Source of the DNA: DATARR01 sp036376245 | Lineage (GTDB): Bacteria > Acidobacteriota > Thermoanaerobaculia > Multivoradales > UBA5704 | Direction of reading: 5' to 3' | NCBI GenBank assembly: GCA_036376245.1 | Contig: DASVAS010000023.1 | Coordinates: 186,001 to 250,000, forward strand | DNA length: 64,000 nucleotides | Part shown: positions 8,318-17,070 of the stretch, one piece after another | Layout: the number at the start of each line of letters is the position of its first letter | How positions within the stretch are numbered: the stretch's first letter is position 1 | Program-made: the position numbers and the translations under genes | The notes under the pieces: model-generated | What the model saw: the letters and a program-made list of their open reading frames with translations, nothing else | What the model was told of the DNA's origin: nothing | The model's database searches: none

Positions 8318-8596
8318 TTACTCGGAGGCGCCGGCGGTCTCTGCGACCGGCAGGATGTGAACATACTTGCCGCGCCGGCCCCGGTCCTGGAACTTGACGA
8401 CGCCGTCCCGCTTCGCGAAGAGGGTGTCGTCCTTGCCCTGGCCGACGTTCTGGCCGGGGAAGAACTTGGTGCCGCGCTGCCGCACGATGATCGAGCCGCC
8501 GGTGACCGTCTGGCCGCCGTAGGCCTTCACACCCAGGTACTGCGGGTTGGAATCGCGGCCGTTCTTGGAAGAGCCCTGTCCCTTTTTATGTGCCAT
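8318..8596 (-). CDS. rpmA: 50S ribosomal protein L27
   Basis: Ribosomal protein L27 of the large subunit, whose N-terminus reaches toward the peptidyl-transferase centre. The conserved start MAHKKGQGSSKNGRDSNPQ and the core GGSIIVRQRGTKFFPGQNVG are intact. There is no long cleavable leader of the Firmicute type. It is 92 residues and preceded by a GGAGAG ribosome site. It lies 21 bases after rplU in the rplU-rpmA-obgE operon. Confidence 0.98.
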   Translation of the reverse strand: MAHKKGQGSSKNGRDSNPQYLGVKAYGGQTVTGGSIIVRQRGTKFFPGQNVGQGKDDTLFAKRDGVVKFQDRGRRGKYVHILPVAETAGASE

Positions 8597-8617
8597 GGGT
8601 CGATTCTCTCCTGATGC

Positions 8618-8935
8618 CTACGGCAGCTGGATCTCGTCGATGCGGACCCGGTGCAGGTGCTGCCGGTGGCCCTTGGTGCGGCGGTACTGCGTACGCCGCT
8701 TCTTCTTGAAAACGCGGATCTTGGGTCCCGTCACCTCGCCGACGAACGACGCGGTCACGGCGGCGCCCTCGAGCACCGGCGCGCCGAGCTGCGGACCGTT
8801 GTCGCCGGAGACCATCAGAACGCGGTCGAAGCGCACCGAATTTCCGTCATCCTCGCGGTCCATGAGCTCCACGTCGATCACGTCGCCGGGGGAGACGCGA
8901 TACTGCTTGCCACCACTTTCTATCACTGCGTACAT
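8618..8935 (-). CDS. rplU: 50S ribosomal protein L21
   Basis: Ribosomal protein L21, 105 residues, with the family start MYAVIESGGKQYRV and the C-terminal RNA-binding signature KKRRTQYRRTKGHRQ. It is the first gene of the leftward operon rplU-rpmA-obgE-nadD-rsfS-regulator. About 110 bases separate it from the divergent hydrolase gene, and the operon promoter is expected there, but I cannot point to clear boxes. Confidence 0.98.
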   Translation of the reverse strand: MYAVIESGGKQYRVSPGDVIDVELMDREDDGNSVRFDRVLMVSGDNGPQLGAPVLEGAAVTASFVGEVTGPKIRVFKKKRRTQYRRTKGHRQHLHRVRIDEIQLP

Positions 8936-9047
8936 GCGGATTGCTCCCAGAGTCGTCTTGAAGACGCGTGGAACGGGGACCCTAACATGGAACGGCGACG
9001 CGGGTCAACGATGCGGGTATCCTTTTTGCTGGAGGTAGGCTCCCACG

Positions 9048-9944
9048 ATGCTGATGTGGAGGATCTTCGCCGCCCTGACCGCCCTCTTTCTCCGCCTGCT
9101 CGGCGCCCGCCGGCGGCGGCTGGAGTCGGGCGACGTCTCCCTGGTCTATTACGAGCTCGGCCCCCGGGACGGCGAGCCCTGGGTCCTGCTGCACGGTCTG
9201 GGCGCGACCGCCGCCACCTGGGCGCCGGTCCTGCGCGCCTTCCGCAAGGAATGCCGGATGCTGGCGCCTGAGCTCTCCGCCCTCGGCGGCACCCGCTGCC
9301 CGCGCCACGCCCTGGGGATGGGCGGGACGGCAAAGATCCTGGAGGAGCTCATCGACCGGGAATTCGGCGGCCGGCCGGTGACGCTGGCCGGCATCAGCCT
9401 CGGCGGCTGGATGGCCGCCCGCTTCGCCCTGCGGCATCCCGAGCGGGTCTCGCGGCTGGCGCTCATCGTCTCCGGCGGCTATTACGATCAGGACTGGAAC
9501 AACATCGAGTCCCTGGTGACCGTGAAGGACCTCGCCGGGGTCGACCGCCTCTACAAGGCTCTCTTCGTCCGCGTCCCCTGGATCATGCGGGCGTCCCGGT
9601 CCGCCTTCCTCGCGGCCTACACCTCGCCCGCCGTGACGAGCACCCTCTCGGGGCTCACGGAGGACGACGCCCTGCGGGACGAGGACCTCGCGGAGATCCG
9701 GATGCCCACGGCCGTGATCTCGGCGGAGCACGACGGCCTCTTCAACGCGGAGGCCGGGCGGGCCATGGCGGCGGCGGTCCCCGGGGCGACGTTCGAGGTG
9801 CTCCCCGGCTGCGGCCACGCCGCCCACATGGAGAGCCCCAGGGCGCTGATCAAGGCTCTGCGGCGGTTCCGCCGGGCTACGGGTTTAGAATCGTCTCCAG
9901 ATCCCTATACGGAGGCGCCGCCATGGCCGAACCCGACTACCTAG
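9048..9944 (+). CDS. Alpha/beta-fold hydrolase
   Basis: A 298-residue serine hydrolase of the alpha/beta fold. The oxyanion loop HGLGATAATW, the nucleophile elbow GISLGGW (Ser in GxSxG), an acid residue in SAEHDGLF and the catalytic His in GCGHAAHM form a full triad. A short hydrophobic N-terminus (MLMWRIFAALTALFLRLL) suggests a membrane anchor or signal. The substrate cannot be inferred. The final 22 bases overlap, in another frame, the start of a 54-residue zinc-ribbon gene. Confidence 0.88.
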   Translation: MLMWRIFAALTALFLRLLGARRRRLESGDVSLVYYELGPRDGEPWVLLHGLGATAATWAPVLRAFRKECRMLAPELSALGGTRCPRHALGMGGTAKILEELIDREFGGRPVTLAGISLGGWMAARFALRHPERVSRLALIVSGGYYDQDWNNIESLVTVKDLAGVDRLYKALFVRVPWIMRASRSAFLAAYTSPAVTSTLSGLTEDDALRDEDLAEIRMPTAVISAEHDGLFNAEAGRAMAAAVPGATFEVLPGCGHAAHMESPRALIKALRRFRRATGLESSPDPYTEAPPWPNPTT

Positions 9945-10087
9945 TCTGCGTAGACTGCGAGACCCCCTGCTACGTCTTCGAGTGGAAAGACGGCAAGGTC
10001 ACCGACATCATGTGTCCGGCCTGCGGGAACGACGACCCGCAGCAGTTCCTCAGCCCCGAGGACATGGACGAGCTCGACTCGCATTGA
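9923..10087 (+). CDS. Small zinc-ribbon-like protein (54 aa)
   Basis: A 54-residue protein read from ATGGCCGAACCC, with a GGAGGC ribosome site ten bases upstream. Two Cys pairs (CVDC at residues 9-12 and CPAC at 31-34) frame a short beta-like stretch (YVFEWKDGKVTDI), as in rubredoxin-like or FmdB-like zinc ribbons. Cys16 is extra. The C-terminal tail is strongly acidic (PEDMDELDSH). It overlaps the hydrolase gene by 22 bases, suggesting coupling. The function is unknown. Confidence 0.7.
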   Translation: MAEPDYLVCVDCETPCYVFEWKDGKVTDIMCPACGNDDPQQFLSPEDMDELDSH

Positions 10088-10208
10088 CTTGACTCCTTTG
10101 CACTAAGATCCCACTCTCCCGAGCGCGCTTACCTCTCGGCGGAAGGGGATTTCCATGCCCGGCAACCCGCATTGATGGCCAATGGCTAAGATTTCACGCT
10201 CAGGGGGG

Positions 10209-10237
10209 TTGACACGATCTTAGTCCTTGCCTATCAT
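10209..10237 (+). promoter_or_regulatory. Sigma-70-type promoter of the hsp20 gene
   Basis: A perfect -35 TTGACA (10209-10214), a 17-base spacer and a -10 TATCAT (10232-10237) lie about 60 bases before the Hsp20 start. No CIRCE-type or HrcA-type inverted repeat is visible nearby, so heat control is not evident from sequence. Confidence 0.75.
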
Positions 10238-10298
10238 CTTCTCAGATCGGCGGACATGCCGGTCGATCTGAAAGCGAAATCAAAGGAGGATGATCATC

Positions 10299-10739
10299 AT
10301 GAACAGCTCTGTGATTCGTTGGAACCCGGCCGCTGCCTATATGAACCGCGAGCCCTTCGCGCGTCTGTTCGACACCTTCTTCGGCGACGTGCAGGGCGAG
10401 GAGGTCTCCAACCGGGGCTGGGTGCCGCCGGTGGACATCCAGGAGACCGAAGAGGGTTACAAGCTCCAGGCCGAGCTGCCCGGCCTGACCAGGGACGACA
10501 TCCAGATCACCCTGGAGAACAACGTCCTGCGCCTCTCGGGCGAGCGCAAGATGGAGAAGGACGTCCGGAAGGAGAGCTACCACCGCGTCGAGCGGACCTA
10601 CGGCACCTTCAGCCGCGCCTTCGCGCTGCCCCAGCAGGTCAACGGCGAGGGCGTCCACGCCGCCTTCGAGAACGGCGTGCTGACCATCGTCGTCCCCAAG
10701 GCCGAGCAGGCCAAGCCGCGCAAGATCAGCATCAGCTGA
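10299..10739 (+). CDS. Hsp20/alpha-crystallin family small heat-shock protein
   Basis: An ATP-independent holdase chaperone. The alpha-crystallin domain occupies roughly residues 45-140, with the opening VDIQETEEGYKLQAELPG, a central LRLSGERK strand, and the C-terminal AAFENGVLTIVVPK motif. A short tail with ISIS follows, in the place of the usual IxI anchor. The start was set at the second ATG because AAGGAGG lies nine bases before it, whereas the first ATG directly abuts that site. It has its own strong promoter and ends three bases from a convergent histidine kinase gene. Confidence 0.95.
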   Translation: MNSSVIRWNPAAAYMNREPFARLFDTFFGDVQGEEVSNRGWVPPVDIQETEEGYKLQAELPGLTRDDIQITLENNVLRLSGERKMEKDVRKESYHRVERTYGTFSRAFALPQQVNGEGVHAAFENGVLTIVVPKAEQAKPRKISIS

Positions 10740-10742
10740 TCC

Positions 10743-12167
10743 CTAGGCTTTGACAGGGCTTTCCAGGATCGGGCGCGGCGTGGGATCGGAGGGCGCCGCC
10801 AGCGGCAGCTCGACGGTCATCGCCGTGCCCGCGCCCGGGGTGCTCCGGATGTGCATCCGGCCGCCGTGGGCGCGGGCGATCCGCTCGACGATGGCGAGCC
10901 CGAGCCCGGTCCCGCCCTTGCGGGTCGAATAGAACAGCTCGAAGATCTGCTCCTGCTCTTCCTCCGACATCCCCACGCCGTTGTCCTCCAGCTCTAGGCA
11001 GACCGCCGTCCCCTGGCGGAAGGCGGAGAGCTTGAGCACGGGCGCCCGTCCCGCCTCCTCGGCGGCGGCGAAGGAGTTCTTGGCCAGGTTGAGGAGGAGC
11101 TGGTTCATCTGCGCGGTGTCCACCCGCACCCGCGCGCCGCCACTGCGGTCGTCGATCTCCACCCGCGCGCCGCGCTTCTGGATCTCCCCGGCGAGCACCT
11201 CCCGCAGCCGCTCCAGGGGACGGACCGCCGGCATCTCCTCCAGCTCCAGGGGGCGCGGTTTGGCGTAGGCCAGGAAGTCGGTGACCAGCCGCTCCAGGCG
11301 GCTGAGCTCGGAGCGGGTGATGGAGAGCAGGCGCTGGCCCGTGGGCAGGGGGCCGGCCTCCTCCATCTCCTCTTCCAGCATCTGCATGTTGAGGTTCAGC
11401 GAGTTGAGGGGGTTGCGGATCTCGTGCGCCAAGCCCGAGGCCAGGGTGCCGATGTAGGCCAGCCGCTCGGCCTCGGCCGCCTGCACCTCCAGGCGGGCCG
11501 ACCGCCGGAGCAGGACCCACACCGCCAGGAAGGCCGAGAGGAGCAGCATCGTGGTGACCACCGCGACCAGGGTCGTCTGCCGCACCAGGTCCTTCCGCAA
11601 CACCTCGACCCGCTTGCCCATCTCCCCCGAGCTGATGCCGATCTGGAGGACTCCGTACTCGCCGATGGGAACCTTGATGTCCGGGATCTCGGAGACGTCG
11701 AAGGTCGACTCCCGCTCGATGATCTGGGGAGGCTCGACGTGGCGGGGCATCTCGGGCGAGCCGACCGTCGGCGGCACCGACGGCCCGGGCGCCGCCCCGG
11801 GCCCGGCCTGGATGCGGGTCTCGCTCCGCGCCGTGTAGACCAGCATGCCGTTCTTGTCGAAGATCTCGACGCGGCGGACGATGTCGCGCTCCCGCAGCAT
11901 CTGGTCGACGTACGTCTGCGCCTCCCGCTCGACGGCGACGGCCGTGAACAGGTCCTTGCCCTGCCGCTCGGCCCCGCGCTCGATCTGCCGCGCCAGCTCC
12001 TCGGCCTCGGCCGTGGTCTCGGTCAGAGCGCGCTTGATCTCCCGCTCGGAGAGCGAACGGAAGATCAGCCAGCCGAACAGCGCGATGTCGCAGACGACGA
12101 AGAGCGCGAAGACGATCGAGCCGATCAGGAACCGGCGCGAAAAGGCGGAACCGGCGGGGCGGGTCAT
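10743..12167 (-). CDS. Membrane sensor histidine kinase
   Basis: A 474-residue two-component sensor kinase. TM1 lies near residues 10-32 and TM2 near 200-220, bracketing an extracytoplasmic domain of about 165 residues with a Pro/Gly-rich loop. The kinase core has the phospho-acceptor H box LASGLAHEIRNPLNSL, the N box LLNLAKNSF, G1 DNGVGM and G2 GTGLGLAI. The core resembles NtrB/ZraS-type kinases. No response regulator is adjacent, so the partner is elsewhere. It is divergent from the peptide ABC transporter genes, which could be regulatory targets (inference only). Confidence 0.9.
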   Translation of the reverse strand: MTRPAGSAFSRRFLIGSIVFALFVVCDIALFGWLIFRSLSEREIKRALTETTAEAEELARQIERGAERQGKDLFTAVAVEREAQTYVDQMLRERDIVRRVEIFDKNGMLVYTARSETRIQAGPGAAPGPSVPPTVGSPEMPRHVEPPQIIERESTFDVSEIPDIKVPIGEYGVLQIGISSGEMGKRVEVLRKDLVRQTTLVAVVTTMLLLSAFLAVWVLLRRSARLEVQAAEAERLAYIGTLASGLAHEIRNPLNSLNLNMQMLEEEMEEAGPLPTGQRLLSITRSELSRLERLVTDFLAYAKPRPLELEEMPAVRPLERLREVLAGEIQKRGARVEIDDRSGGARVRVDTAQMNQLLLNLAKNSFAAAEEAGRAPVLKLSAFRQGTAVCLELEDNGVGMSEEEQEQIFELFYSTRKGGTGLGLAIVERIARAHGGRMHIRSTPGAGTAMTVELPLAAPSDPTPRPILESPVKA

Positions 12168-12239
12168 CGCGGGCAAGGATAGCACCCGGGATCGAAGCGC
12201 CCCGGCGGGTCTTCCTTTCCCCGGGGCTGGTCGAGTAGG

Positions 12240-13913
12240 ATGACGCCGCTCCCCATGCTCGGGAAAACCCTCAGCCGCCGGTCCGGATTCCTCCTGCTGC
12301 CGCTCCTCGTCTGCGCGGCGCTGGCGGCCGGCTGCAAACGCGACCAGCCCCCCGCCCCGTCTCCGAGCGCCCAGACGGCGGAGACCCCGCGCCGGGGCGG
12401 CACGGTGGTGACCGGCTGGACCGCCGAGCCCGGCGGCGTCAACGAGCTGACCATTCCGTCCAGCCAGCCCACCAACGAGATGCTGTTCCGGGTCTTCCTC
12501 CATCTGCTGGAGGAGCAGTCGGACTTCAGGGACCATCCGGCGACCTTCAAGCCCCAGATCGCCGAGTCCTACGAGTGGTCGGACGACCACAAGGTCCTCA
12601 CCTTCCACCTGCGGAAGGGCATGGTGTGGAGCGACGGCGTCCCCATCACCGCCGAGGACGTGCGCTGGACCTGGGAAGCCCAGAAGCACCCCGACGTGGC
12701 CTGGGACAGCATCGACTCCAAGCGCTTCATCACCGACGTCGAGGTGGTGGACCCGCACACCGTCCGGTTCCACTTCTCCCAGGTCTACTCCACGCAGCTC
12801 CTCAACGCCAACGAAGGGGTCATCCTGCCCAAGCACGCCTGGGAGAAGCTCCCTTTCTCGCGGTGGCGGCAGGATTCCGACTGGTTCCTGAAGAACCTGG
12901 TGGTAAGCGGACCGTTCACCGTCGAGTCCTGGGAGCCGCAGCAGCAGATCGTCCTGAAGCGGAACGAGCGCTACTTCGAGAAGGGCCTCCCCTACCTCGA
13001 CCGCGTGGTCATGCGGATCGTCACCGATCAGGCGTCCGCGCTGACCCAGATGCTCAGCGGCGAGCTCGACTTCATCCCCCAGATCGGCGTCAGCGACGTG
13101 CCGCGGGTGAAGGAAAACCCGAACCTGCAACTGATCGACTACTGGTTCAACATCTTCGTGGCCGTGGGGTGGAACAACGAGCACCCGCTCTTCAAGGACC
13201 CTGAAGTGCGCCGGGCGATGACCCTCGGCATCGACCGGAAGACCATCGTGGAAACGCTCTGGGGTCCCTACGCCACGGTCGCGTCTTCCCCCATCCTGAG
13301 CCAGGTCTGGGCCCATAACCCGGCCGTCCAGCCCCTGCCCTACAACCCCGCCGAGGCGCGCCGCATCCTGGCCGCGAAGGGTTGGCGGGACACCGACGGC
13401 GACGGCGTGCTGGACCGCGGCGGCAAACCCTTCGCCTTCGAGCTGCTGGTCAACGCCAGCAACAAGGCCCGGGTGGACTCCGCGGTGATGGTCCAGGATC
13501 AGCTCAAGAAGGTGGGCGTCCGCGTCGAGCCCCGGTCGATGGAGTTCAACTCCATGATCGAGCAGTTCATCAAGGGGGACTTCGCGGCGGGCTACATGGG
13601 CACCACCATGGACACCAGCCTCGATCTGACGAGCCTCTTCCACAGCCGCGCGCTGCCGCCGGAGGGGAGCAACCAGGTCCGCTACGCGAATCCGGAGGTG
13701 GACCGGCTCATCGGGCTTTCGATGAACCAGAAGGACATCCGGGACTCCCGGCCCCAGCTCTACAGGATCCAGGAGATCGTCCAGCGGGACCAGCCGATGA
13801 CCTTCCTCTGGGAGTCGGACCGACTGACGGCGGTCAACAAGCGGGTGAAGAACTGCAAGCCGACCCCCGCCTTCTCGTTCTTCAACCTCAAGGAGTGGTG
13901 GGTCCAGCCGTAG
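12240..13913 (+). CDS. Peptide ABC transporter substrate-binding lipoprotein (SBP family 5)
   Basis: An extracytoplasmic binding protein of the DppA/OppA family, 557 residues. A signal peptide ends in the lipobox LAAGC (Cys32), so the protein should be lipid-anchored. The family pattern follows: a ligand-free-lobe start RRGGTVVTGW, TFHLRKGMVWSDGVPITAEDV, and RRAMTLGIDRKTIVE. It is likely to bind oligopeptides or related solutes. It is followed within seven bases by two permease genes. A second in-frame ATG five codons downstream is an equally possible start. Confidence 0.93.
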   Translation: MTPLPMLGKTLSRRSGFLLLPLLVCAALAAGCKRDQPPAPSPSAQTAETPRRGGTVVTGWTAEPGGVNELTIPSSQPTNEMLFRVFLHLLEEQSDFRDHPATFKPQIAESYEWSDDHKVLTFHLRKGMVWSDGVPITAEDVRWTWEAQKHPDVAWDSIDSKRFITDVEVVDPHTVRFHFSQVYSTQLLNANEGVILPKHAWEKLPFSRWRQDSDWFLKNLVVSGPFTVESWEPQQQIVLKRNERYFEKGLPYLDRVVMRIVTDQASALTQMLSGELDFIPQIGVSDVPRVKENPNLQLIDYWFNIFVAVGWNNEHPLFKDPEVRRAMTLGIDRKTIVETLWGPYATVASSPILSQVWAHNPAVQPLPYNPAEARRILAAKGWRDTDGDGVLDRGGKPFAFELLVNASNKARVDSAVMVQDQLKKVGVRVEPRSMEFNSMIEQFIKGDFAAGYMGTTMDTSLDLTSLFHSRALPPEGSNQVRYANPEVDRLIGLSMNQKDIRDSRPQLYRIQEIVQRDQPMTFLWESDRLTAVNKRVKNCKPTPAFSFFNLKEWWVQP

Positions 13914-13920
13914 GCCCTCC

Positions 13921-14889
13921 GTGTCCGGCTTCCTCCTCCGGCGCTTCGCCGGCTCGCTCCTCCTCCTGCTGCTGGTCCTTACGGCTTCGTTCTTCCTCCT
14001 CCGCCTGATCCCAGGCGGTCCGATGAACCTGATCGAAGACCCGCGCCTGAACCGGGAACAGCGGGAGAACCTGCTGCGGGTCTACGGCCTGGACCGCCCG
14101 TTGCCGGAGCAGTACGCGCGATGGCTCTCGGCGGTGGCCCTGCGGGGCGACCTCGGAATCTCCTATTCCCAGCGGAAGCCGGTCGCGGACGCGCTGCTGG
14201 AGGTGCTGCCTGCCACGGCGCTCCTCGCCGGCTCCGCCCTGGCGGTGGAGGCCCTGGTGTCCCTGCTCCTGGGGGTGGCCGCGGCCCGTAGCCAGGGTAA
14301 ACGCCTGGATCACATCCTCAGGATCGTCTCCCTGCTCTCCTACTCCCTGCCGGGGTTCTGGCTGGGACTGATGGCCATCCTGCTCTTCTCCTACGTCTGG
14401 CCCATCCTGCCGTCGAGTCACATGCACTCGGTGGACGCGGACCGGATGAGCACCCTGGGCCGGCTGGCGGACCTCGCCTGGCACCTGATTCTGCCCGCCA
14501 CGATCCTGGGCCTCTCGAACGCGGGCTCGACCACCCGCTTCGTCCGCGCCAGCTTCCTCGAGGTGATGAGCCAGGACTACATCCGCACCGCGCGGGCCAA
14601 GGGGCTTTCCGAGCGGCGGGTGGTCTGGGTCCACGGTCTGCGCAACGCCCTGACGCCCACGATCCAGGTGCTGGCCATCTCGCTGCCGGCACTCCTCTCC
14701 GGATCGTTCATCACCGAGGTGGTGTTCTCCTGGCCCGGCATGGGACGGCTCACCTTCAACGCCATCCTGACCAGGGATTACCCGCTGGTCCTCGGCGCCA
14801 CCGCCTTCGCCGCCGCCGTGGTGGTGGTGGGCAACTTCCTGGCGGACGTCCTGCACGCCCTGAGCGATCCGAGGGTCCGCCGTGTCTAG
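13921..14889 (+). CDS. ABC transporter permease, DppB/OppB type
   Basis: Inner-membrane permease of the dipeptide/oligopeptide importer family, 322 residues with about six membrane spans. It shows the typical N-terminus (LLRRFAGSLLLLLLVLTASFFLLRLIPGGP) and the cytoplasmic ATPase-coupling EAA loop: FLEVMSQDYIRTARAKGLS followed by VHGLRNALTPTIQ. It has a GTG start, and its last eight bases overlap the next permease gene. No ATPase genes follow. Confidence 0.93.
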   Translation: MSGFLLRRFAGSLLLLLLVLTASFFLLRLIPGGPMNLIEDPRLNREQRENLLRVYGLDRPLPEQYARWLSAVALRGDLGISYSQRKPVADALLEVLPATALLAGSALAVEALVSLLLGVAAARSQGKRLDHILRIVSLLSYSLPGFWLGLMAILLFSYVWPILPSSHMHSVDADRMSTLGRLADLAWHLILPATILGLSNAGSTTRFVRASFLEVMSQDYIRTARAKGLSERRVVWVHGLRNALTPTIQVLAISLPALLSGSFITEVVFSWPGMGRLTFNAILTRDYPLVLGATAFAAAVVVVGNFLADVLHALSDPRVRRV

Positions 14890-15862
14890 GCGCTGGCCGC
14901 CTCTGCTGGTCTGGGGCGGCGGCCTGACCGTCTTGCTCGTCCTGGTCACGGTCCTGGCGCCGGCCCTGGCTCCCTACGATCCGTCCGAGCAGCTCGATCC
15001 GCCGGCCAGCGCCTACCGCCCGCCGGGCACGGAGCTGGCGGCGGTCCGGCTCGCCGACGGCGTCTGGCGCCTGGCCGACCGGGTGCGCCGTACACCTGGG
15101 GGGTTGGAGATCGAGCGCCTGGGGAGGAGGGAAACCTTCGCGGCCTCGGAGGTGCTGAACCTCACCCCTGAAGGCGTGGCGGACCGCCGCCTGTTCCTCC
15201 TGGGCAGCGACCGGTTCGGCCGCGACATCCTGTCGCGGGCCCTGTACGGCGCCCGCGTCTCGCTGGCCGTGGGGCTGATCTCGATGTTCCTGGCTCTGAC
15301 CCTGGGGATCGCGATCGGCTCCCTCGCCGCCCTGGGGGGACGGTTCGCTGACGCCGTGCTGATGCGGAGCGTGGACGCCCTCCTCTCGTTCCCCTGGCTG
15401 TTCATGCTGCTGGCGCTGACCACCTTTCTCGGACCTGATCCGAAGCTGATCGTGGTCATCCTCGGCGGCACCGCCTGGATGACCATCAGCCGCCTGATCC
15501 GCGCCGAGATCCTCGGGCTGAAGGGGCGGGACTTCGTGCTGGCGGCGCGGGCCGTGGGCCTGCACCCCCTGGCGATCTTCTGGCGGCACCTGCTGCCCAA
15601 CGCCTTCGCGCCGGTGCTGATCCAGGCCACGCTCCTCATCGGCCGCCTGATCCTCACCGAGTCCTCCCTGTCGTTCCTCGGCATGGGCCTCCAGCCCCCC
15701 ATCCCGAGCTGGGGCAACCTGATCGCCGAGGGGCGGGACGTCCTGACCTCGGCCTGGTGGATCTCCGTCTTCCCCGGCGTGGCCCTGGCCGTCACGGTGA
15801 TCGCGTTCAACCTCCTGGCCGACGGCCTGCGCGACAAGCTCGACCCGAGGAGCGAGGCCTAG
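14882..15862 (+). CDS. ABC transporter permease, DppC/OppC type, with an enlarged extracytoplasmic loop
   Basis: Second permease of the peptide importer, 326 residues. The canonical GSDRFGRDILSRALYGARVSL and the EAA loop GRDFVLAARAVGLHPLAIFWRHLLPN are present. Between the first membrane span and GSDRFGRD there are roughly 60 extra residues (including RLADGVWRLADRVRR) compared with ordinary DppC, so the outside loop is enlarged. It has a GTG start overlapping the upstream permease. The two ATPases such importers need (DppD/DppF) are not in this operon and must come from elsewhere. Confidence 0.92.
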   Translation: MSRRWPPLLVWGGGLTVLLVLVTVLAPALAPYDPSEQLDPPASAYRPPGTELAAVRLADGVWRLADRVRRTPGGLEIERLGRRETFAASEVLNLTPEGVADRRLFLLGSDRFGRDILSRALYGARVSLAVGLISMFLALTLGIAIGSLAALGGRFADAVLMRSVDALLSFPWLFMLLALTTFLGPDPKLIVVILGGTAWMTISRLIRAEILGLKGRDFVLAARAVGLHPLAIFWRHLLPNAFAPVLIQATLLIGRLILTESSLSFLGMGLQPPIPSWGNLIAEGRDVLTSAWWISVFPGVALAVTVIAFNLLADGLRDKLDPRSEA

Positions 15863-15883
15863 GGCTGGTATGCTCCCGCGCTT

Positions 15884-17068
15884 GTGAGCGCGCCCACGGG
15901 CCGGCGGGCCCTGACCACCGTCTTCCTGACCATCCTGCTCGACCTGATCGGGTTCGGCATGATCCTGCCGCTCCTGCCCTTCTACGCGCAGGAGCTGCGC
16001 GCCACGCCGTTCCGGATCGGCCTGCTGTTCTCGTCCTACAGCCTGGCGCAGCTCCTGTTCGCGCCGCTCCTCGGGCGCCTCTCGGACCGCGTCGGGCGCC
16101 GGCCGGTGCTGCTCGGGTCCATCGCCGGCGGCGCGGCTTCGTATCTGCTCTTCGCGTGGGCTTCCTCCTACGCCCTCCTGTTGCTGGCCCGCTCGCTCTC
16201 GGGCGTGGCGGCGGCCAACTACGCCATCGCCCAGGCCTACATGGCCGACGTCTCCTCGCCGGAGAACCGGTCGCGGGCCATGGGCCTCGTGGGAGCGGCT
16301 TTCGGGCTGGGTTTCGTGCTCGGACCGGCGCTCGGGGGCGTCCTGGCCCACTACGGCGGACCGCGGCTCGTCCCCCTGACCGCCGCGATCCTCTCGGGCA
16401 TCAACTTCCTGATCGCCCTGGTCGGGCTGCCGGAGTCCCTCTCCCCCGAGCTGCGGGGACGGCAGACCGATTCCTCCTGGCTGGGGATCGCCAGCCTGCG
16501 GGCGGCCTGGCGGGATGCGCCGATGCGCGGGCTGATGCTGCTGTTCTTCCTGGTGATGTTCTGTTTCTCCATGATGGAGACCACCCTGGCCCTCTTCTGC
16601 CAGAAGCGCTTCGGCTTCGGCACCCGGGAGACCTCCTGGTTGTTCGTCTTCGTCGGCGTGGTGCTGGTGATCGTCCAGGGGGGGCTCCTGGGCCGGCTGA
16701 TCAAGCGGTTCGGCGAGCGGCGCCTGATCCTCTCGGGGATCGTCCTCATGGCCGCCGGCCTGGCCCTGCTGCCGCTGACGCCGTATCTCGGGCTTCTGCT
16801 CGCCAGCCTCTTCCTCCTGGCGGTGGGCCAGGGGGTCCACAACCCGTCCAGCCTCGGCCTGCTCAGCCGCCTGACGGACGAGGGCTCGCAGGGGGGCGTC
16901 ATCGGCGTCTCCCGCTCCTTCGGGGCCCTGGCCCGCACCCTCGGCCCCGCGACAGGCACCTGGATCTTCGGCGCCCTGGGCGCGGGCTGGCCGTTCTGGG
17001 CTGCCAGCGGGTTGATGCTCGTGGCCCTGGCCGTCGCCTTCGCCGTCCTGCGGGAAGTCCCGATCTAA
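15884..17068 (+). CDS. MFS transporter, TetA/multidrug-like
   Basis: A 394-residue major facilitator with twelve predicted membrane spans. The family signature between TM2 and TM3 is clear (GRLSDRVGRRPVLLGS). TM1 carries the FLTILLDLIGFGMILPLLPFY pattern typical of TetA-type drug:proton antiporters, and TM5 holds a glycine/proline-rich GAAFGLGFVLGPALGG (motif C-like, an antiporter mark). Efflux is therefore likely; the substrate is unknown. It has a GTG start 21 bases after the permease and ends three bases before queA. Confidence 0.9.
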   Translation: MSAPTGRRALTTVFLTILLDLIGFGMILPLLPFYAQELRATPFRIGLLFSSYSLAQLLFAPLLGRLSDRVGRRPVLLGSIAGGAASYLLFAWASSYALLLLARSLSGVAAANYAIAQAYMADVSSPENRSRAMGLVGAAFGLGFVLGPALGGVLAHYGGPRLVPLTAAILSGINFLIALVGLPESLSPELRGRQTDSSWLGIASLRAAWRDAPMRGLMLLFFLVMFCFSMMETTLALFCQKRFGFGTRETSWLFVFVGVVLVIVQGGLLGRLIKRFGERRLILSGIVLMAAGLALLPLTPYLGLLLASLFLLAVGQGVHNPSSLGLLSRLTDEGSQGGVIGVSRSFGALARTLGPATGTWIFGALGAGWPFWAASGLMLVALAVAFAVLREVPI

Positions 17069-17070
17069 CC

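Noticed and set aside
12168..13643. Long minus-strand open frame continuous with the histidine kinase (would give a 966-residue protein)
   Set aside because: It is the antisense of the peptide-binding protein, with His/Gly/Arg/Leu-rich composition typical of GC-rich shadow frames; kinase similarity begins at the ATG at 12167.
15757..17070. Fused upstream extension of queA (782-residue frame)
   Set aside because: The upstream part is an out-of-frame shadow of the OppC and MFS genes; QueA similarity starts at GTG 17071.
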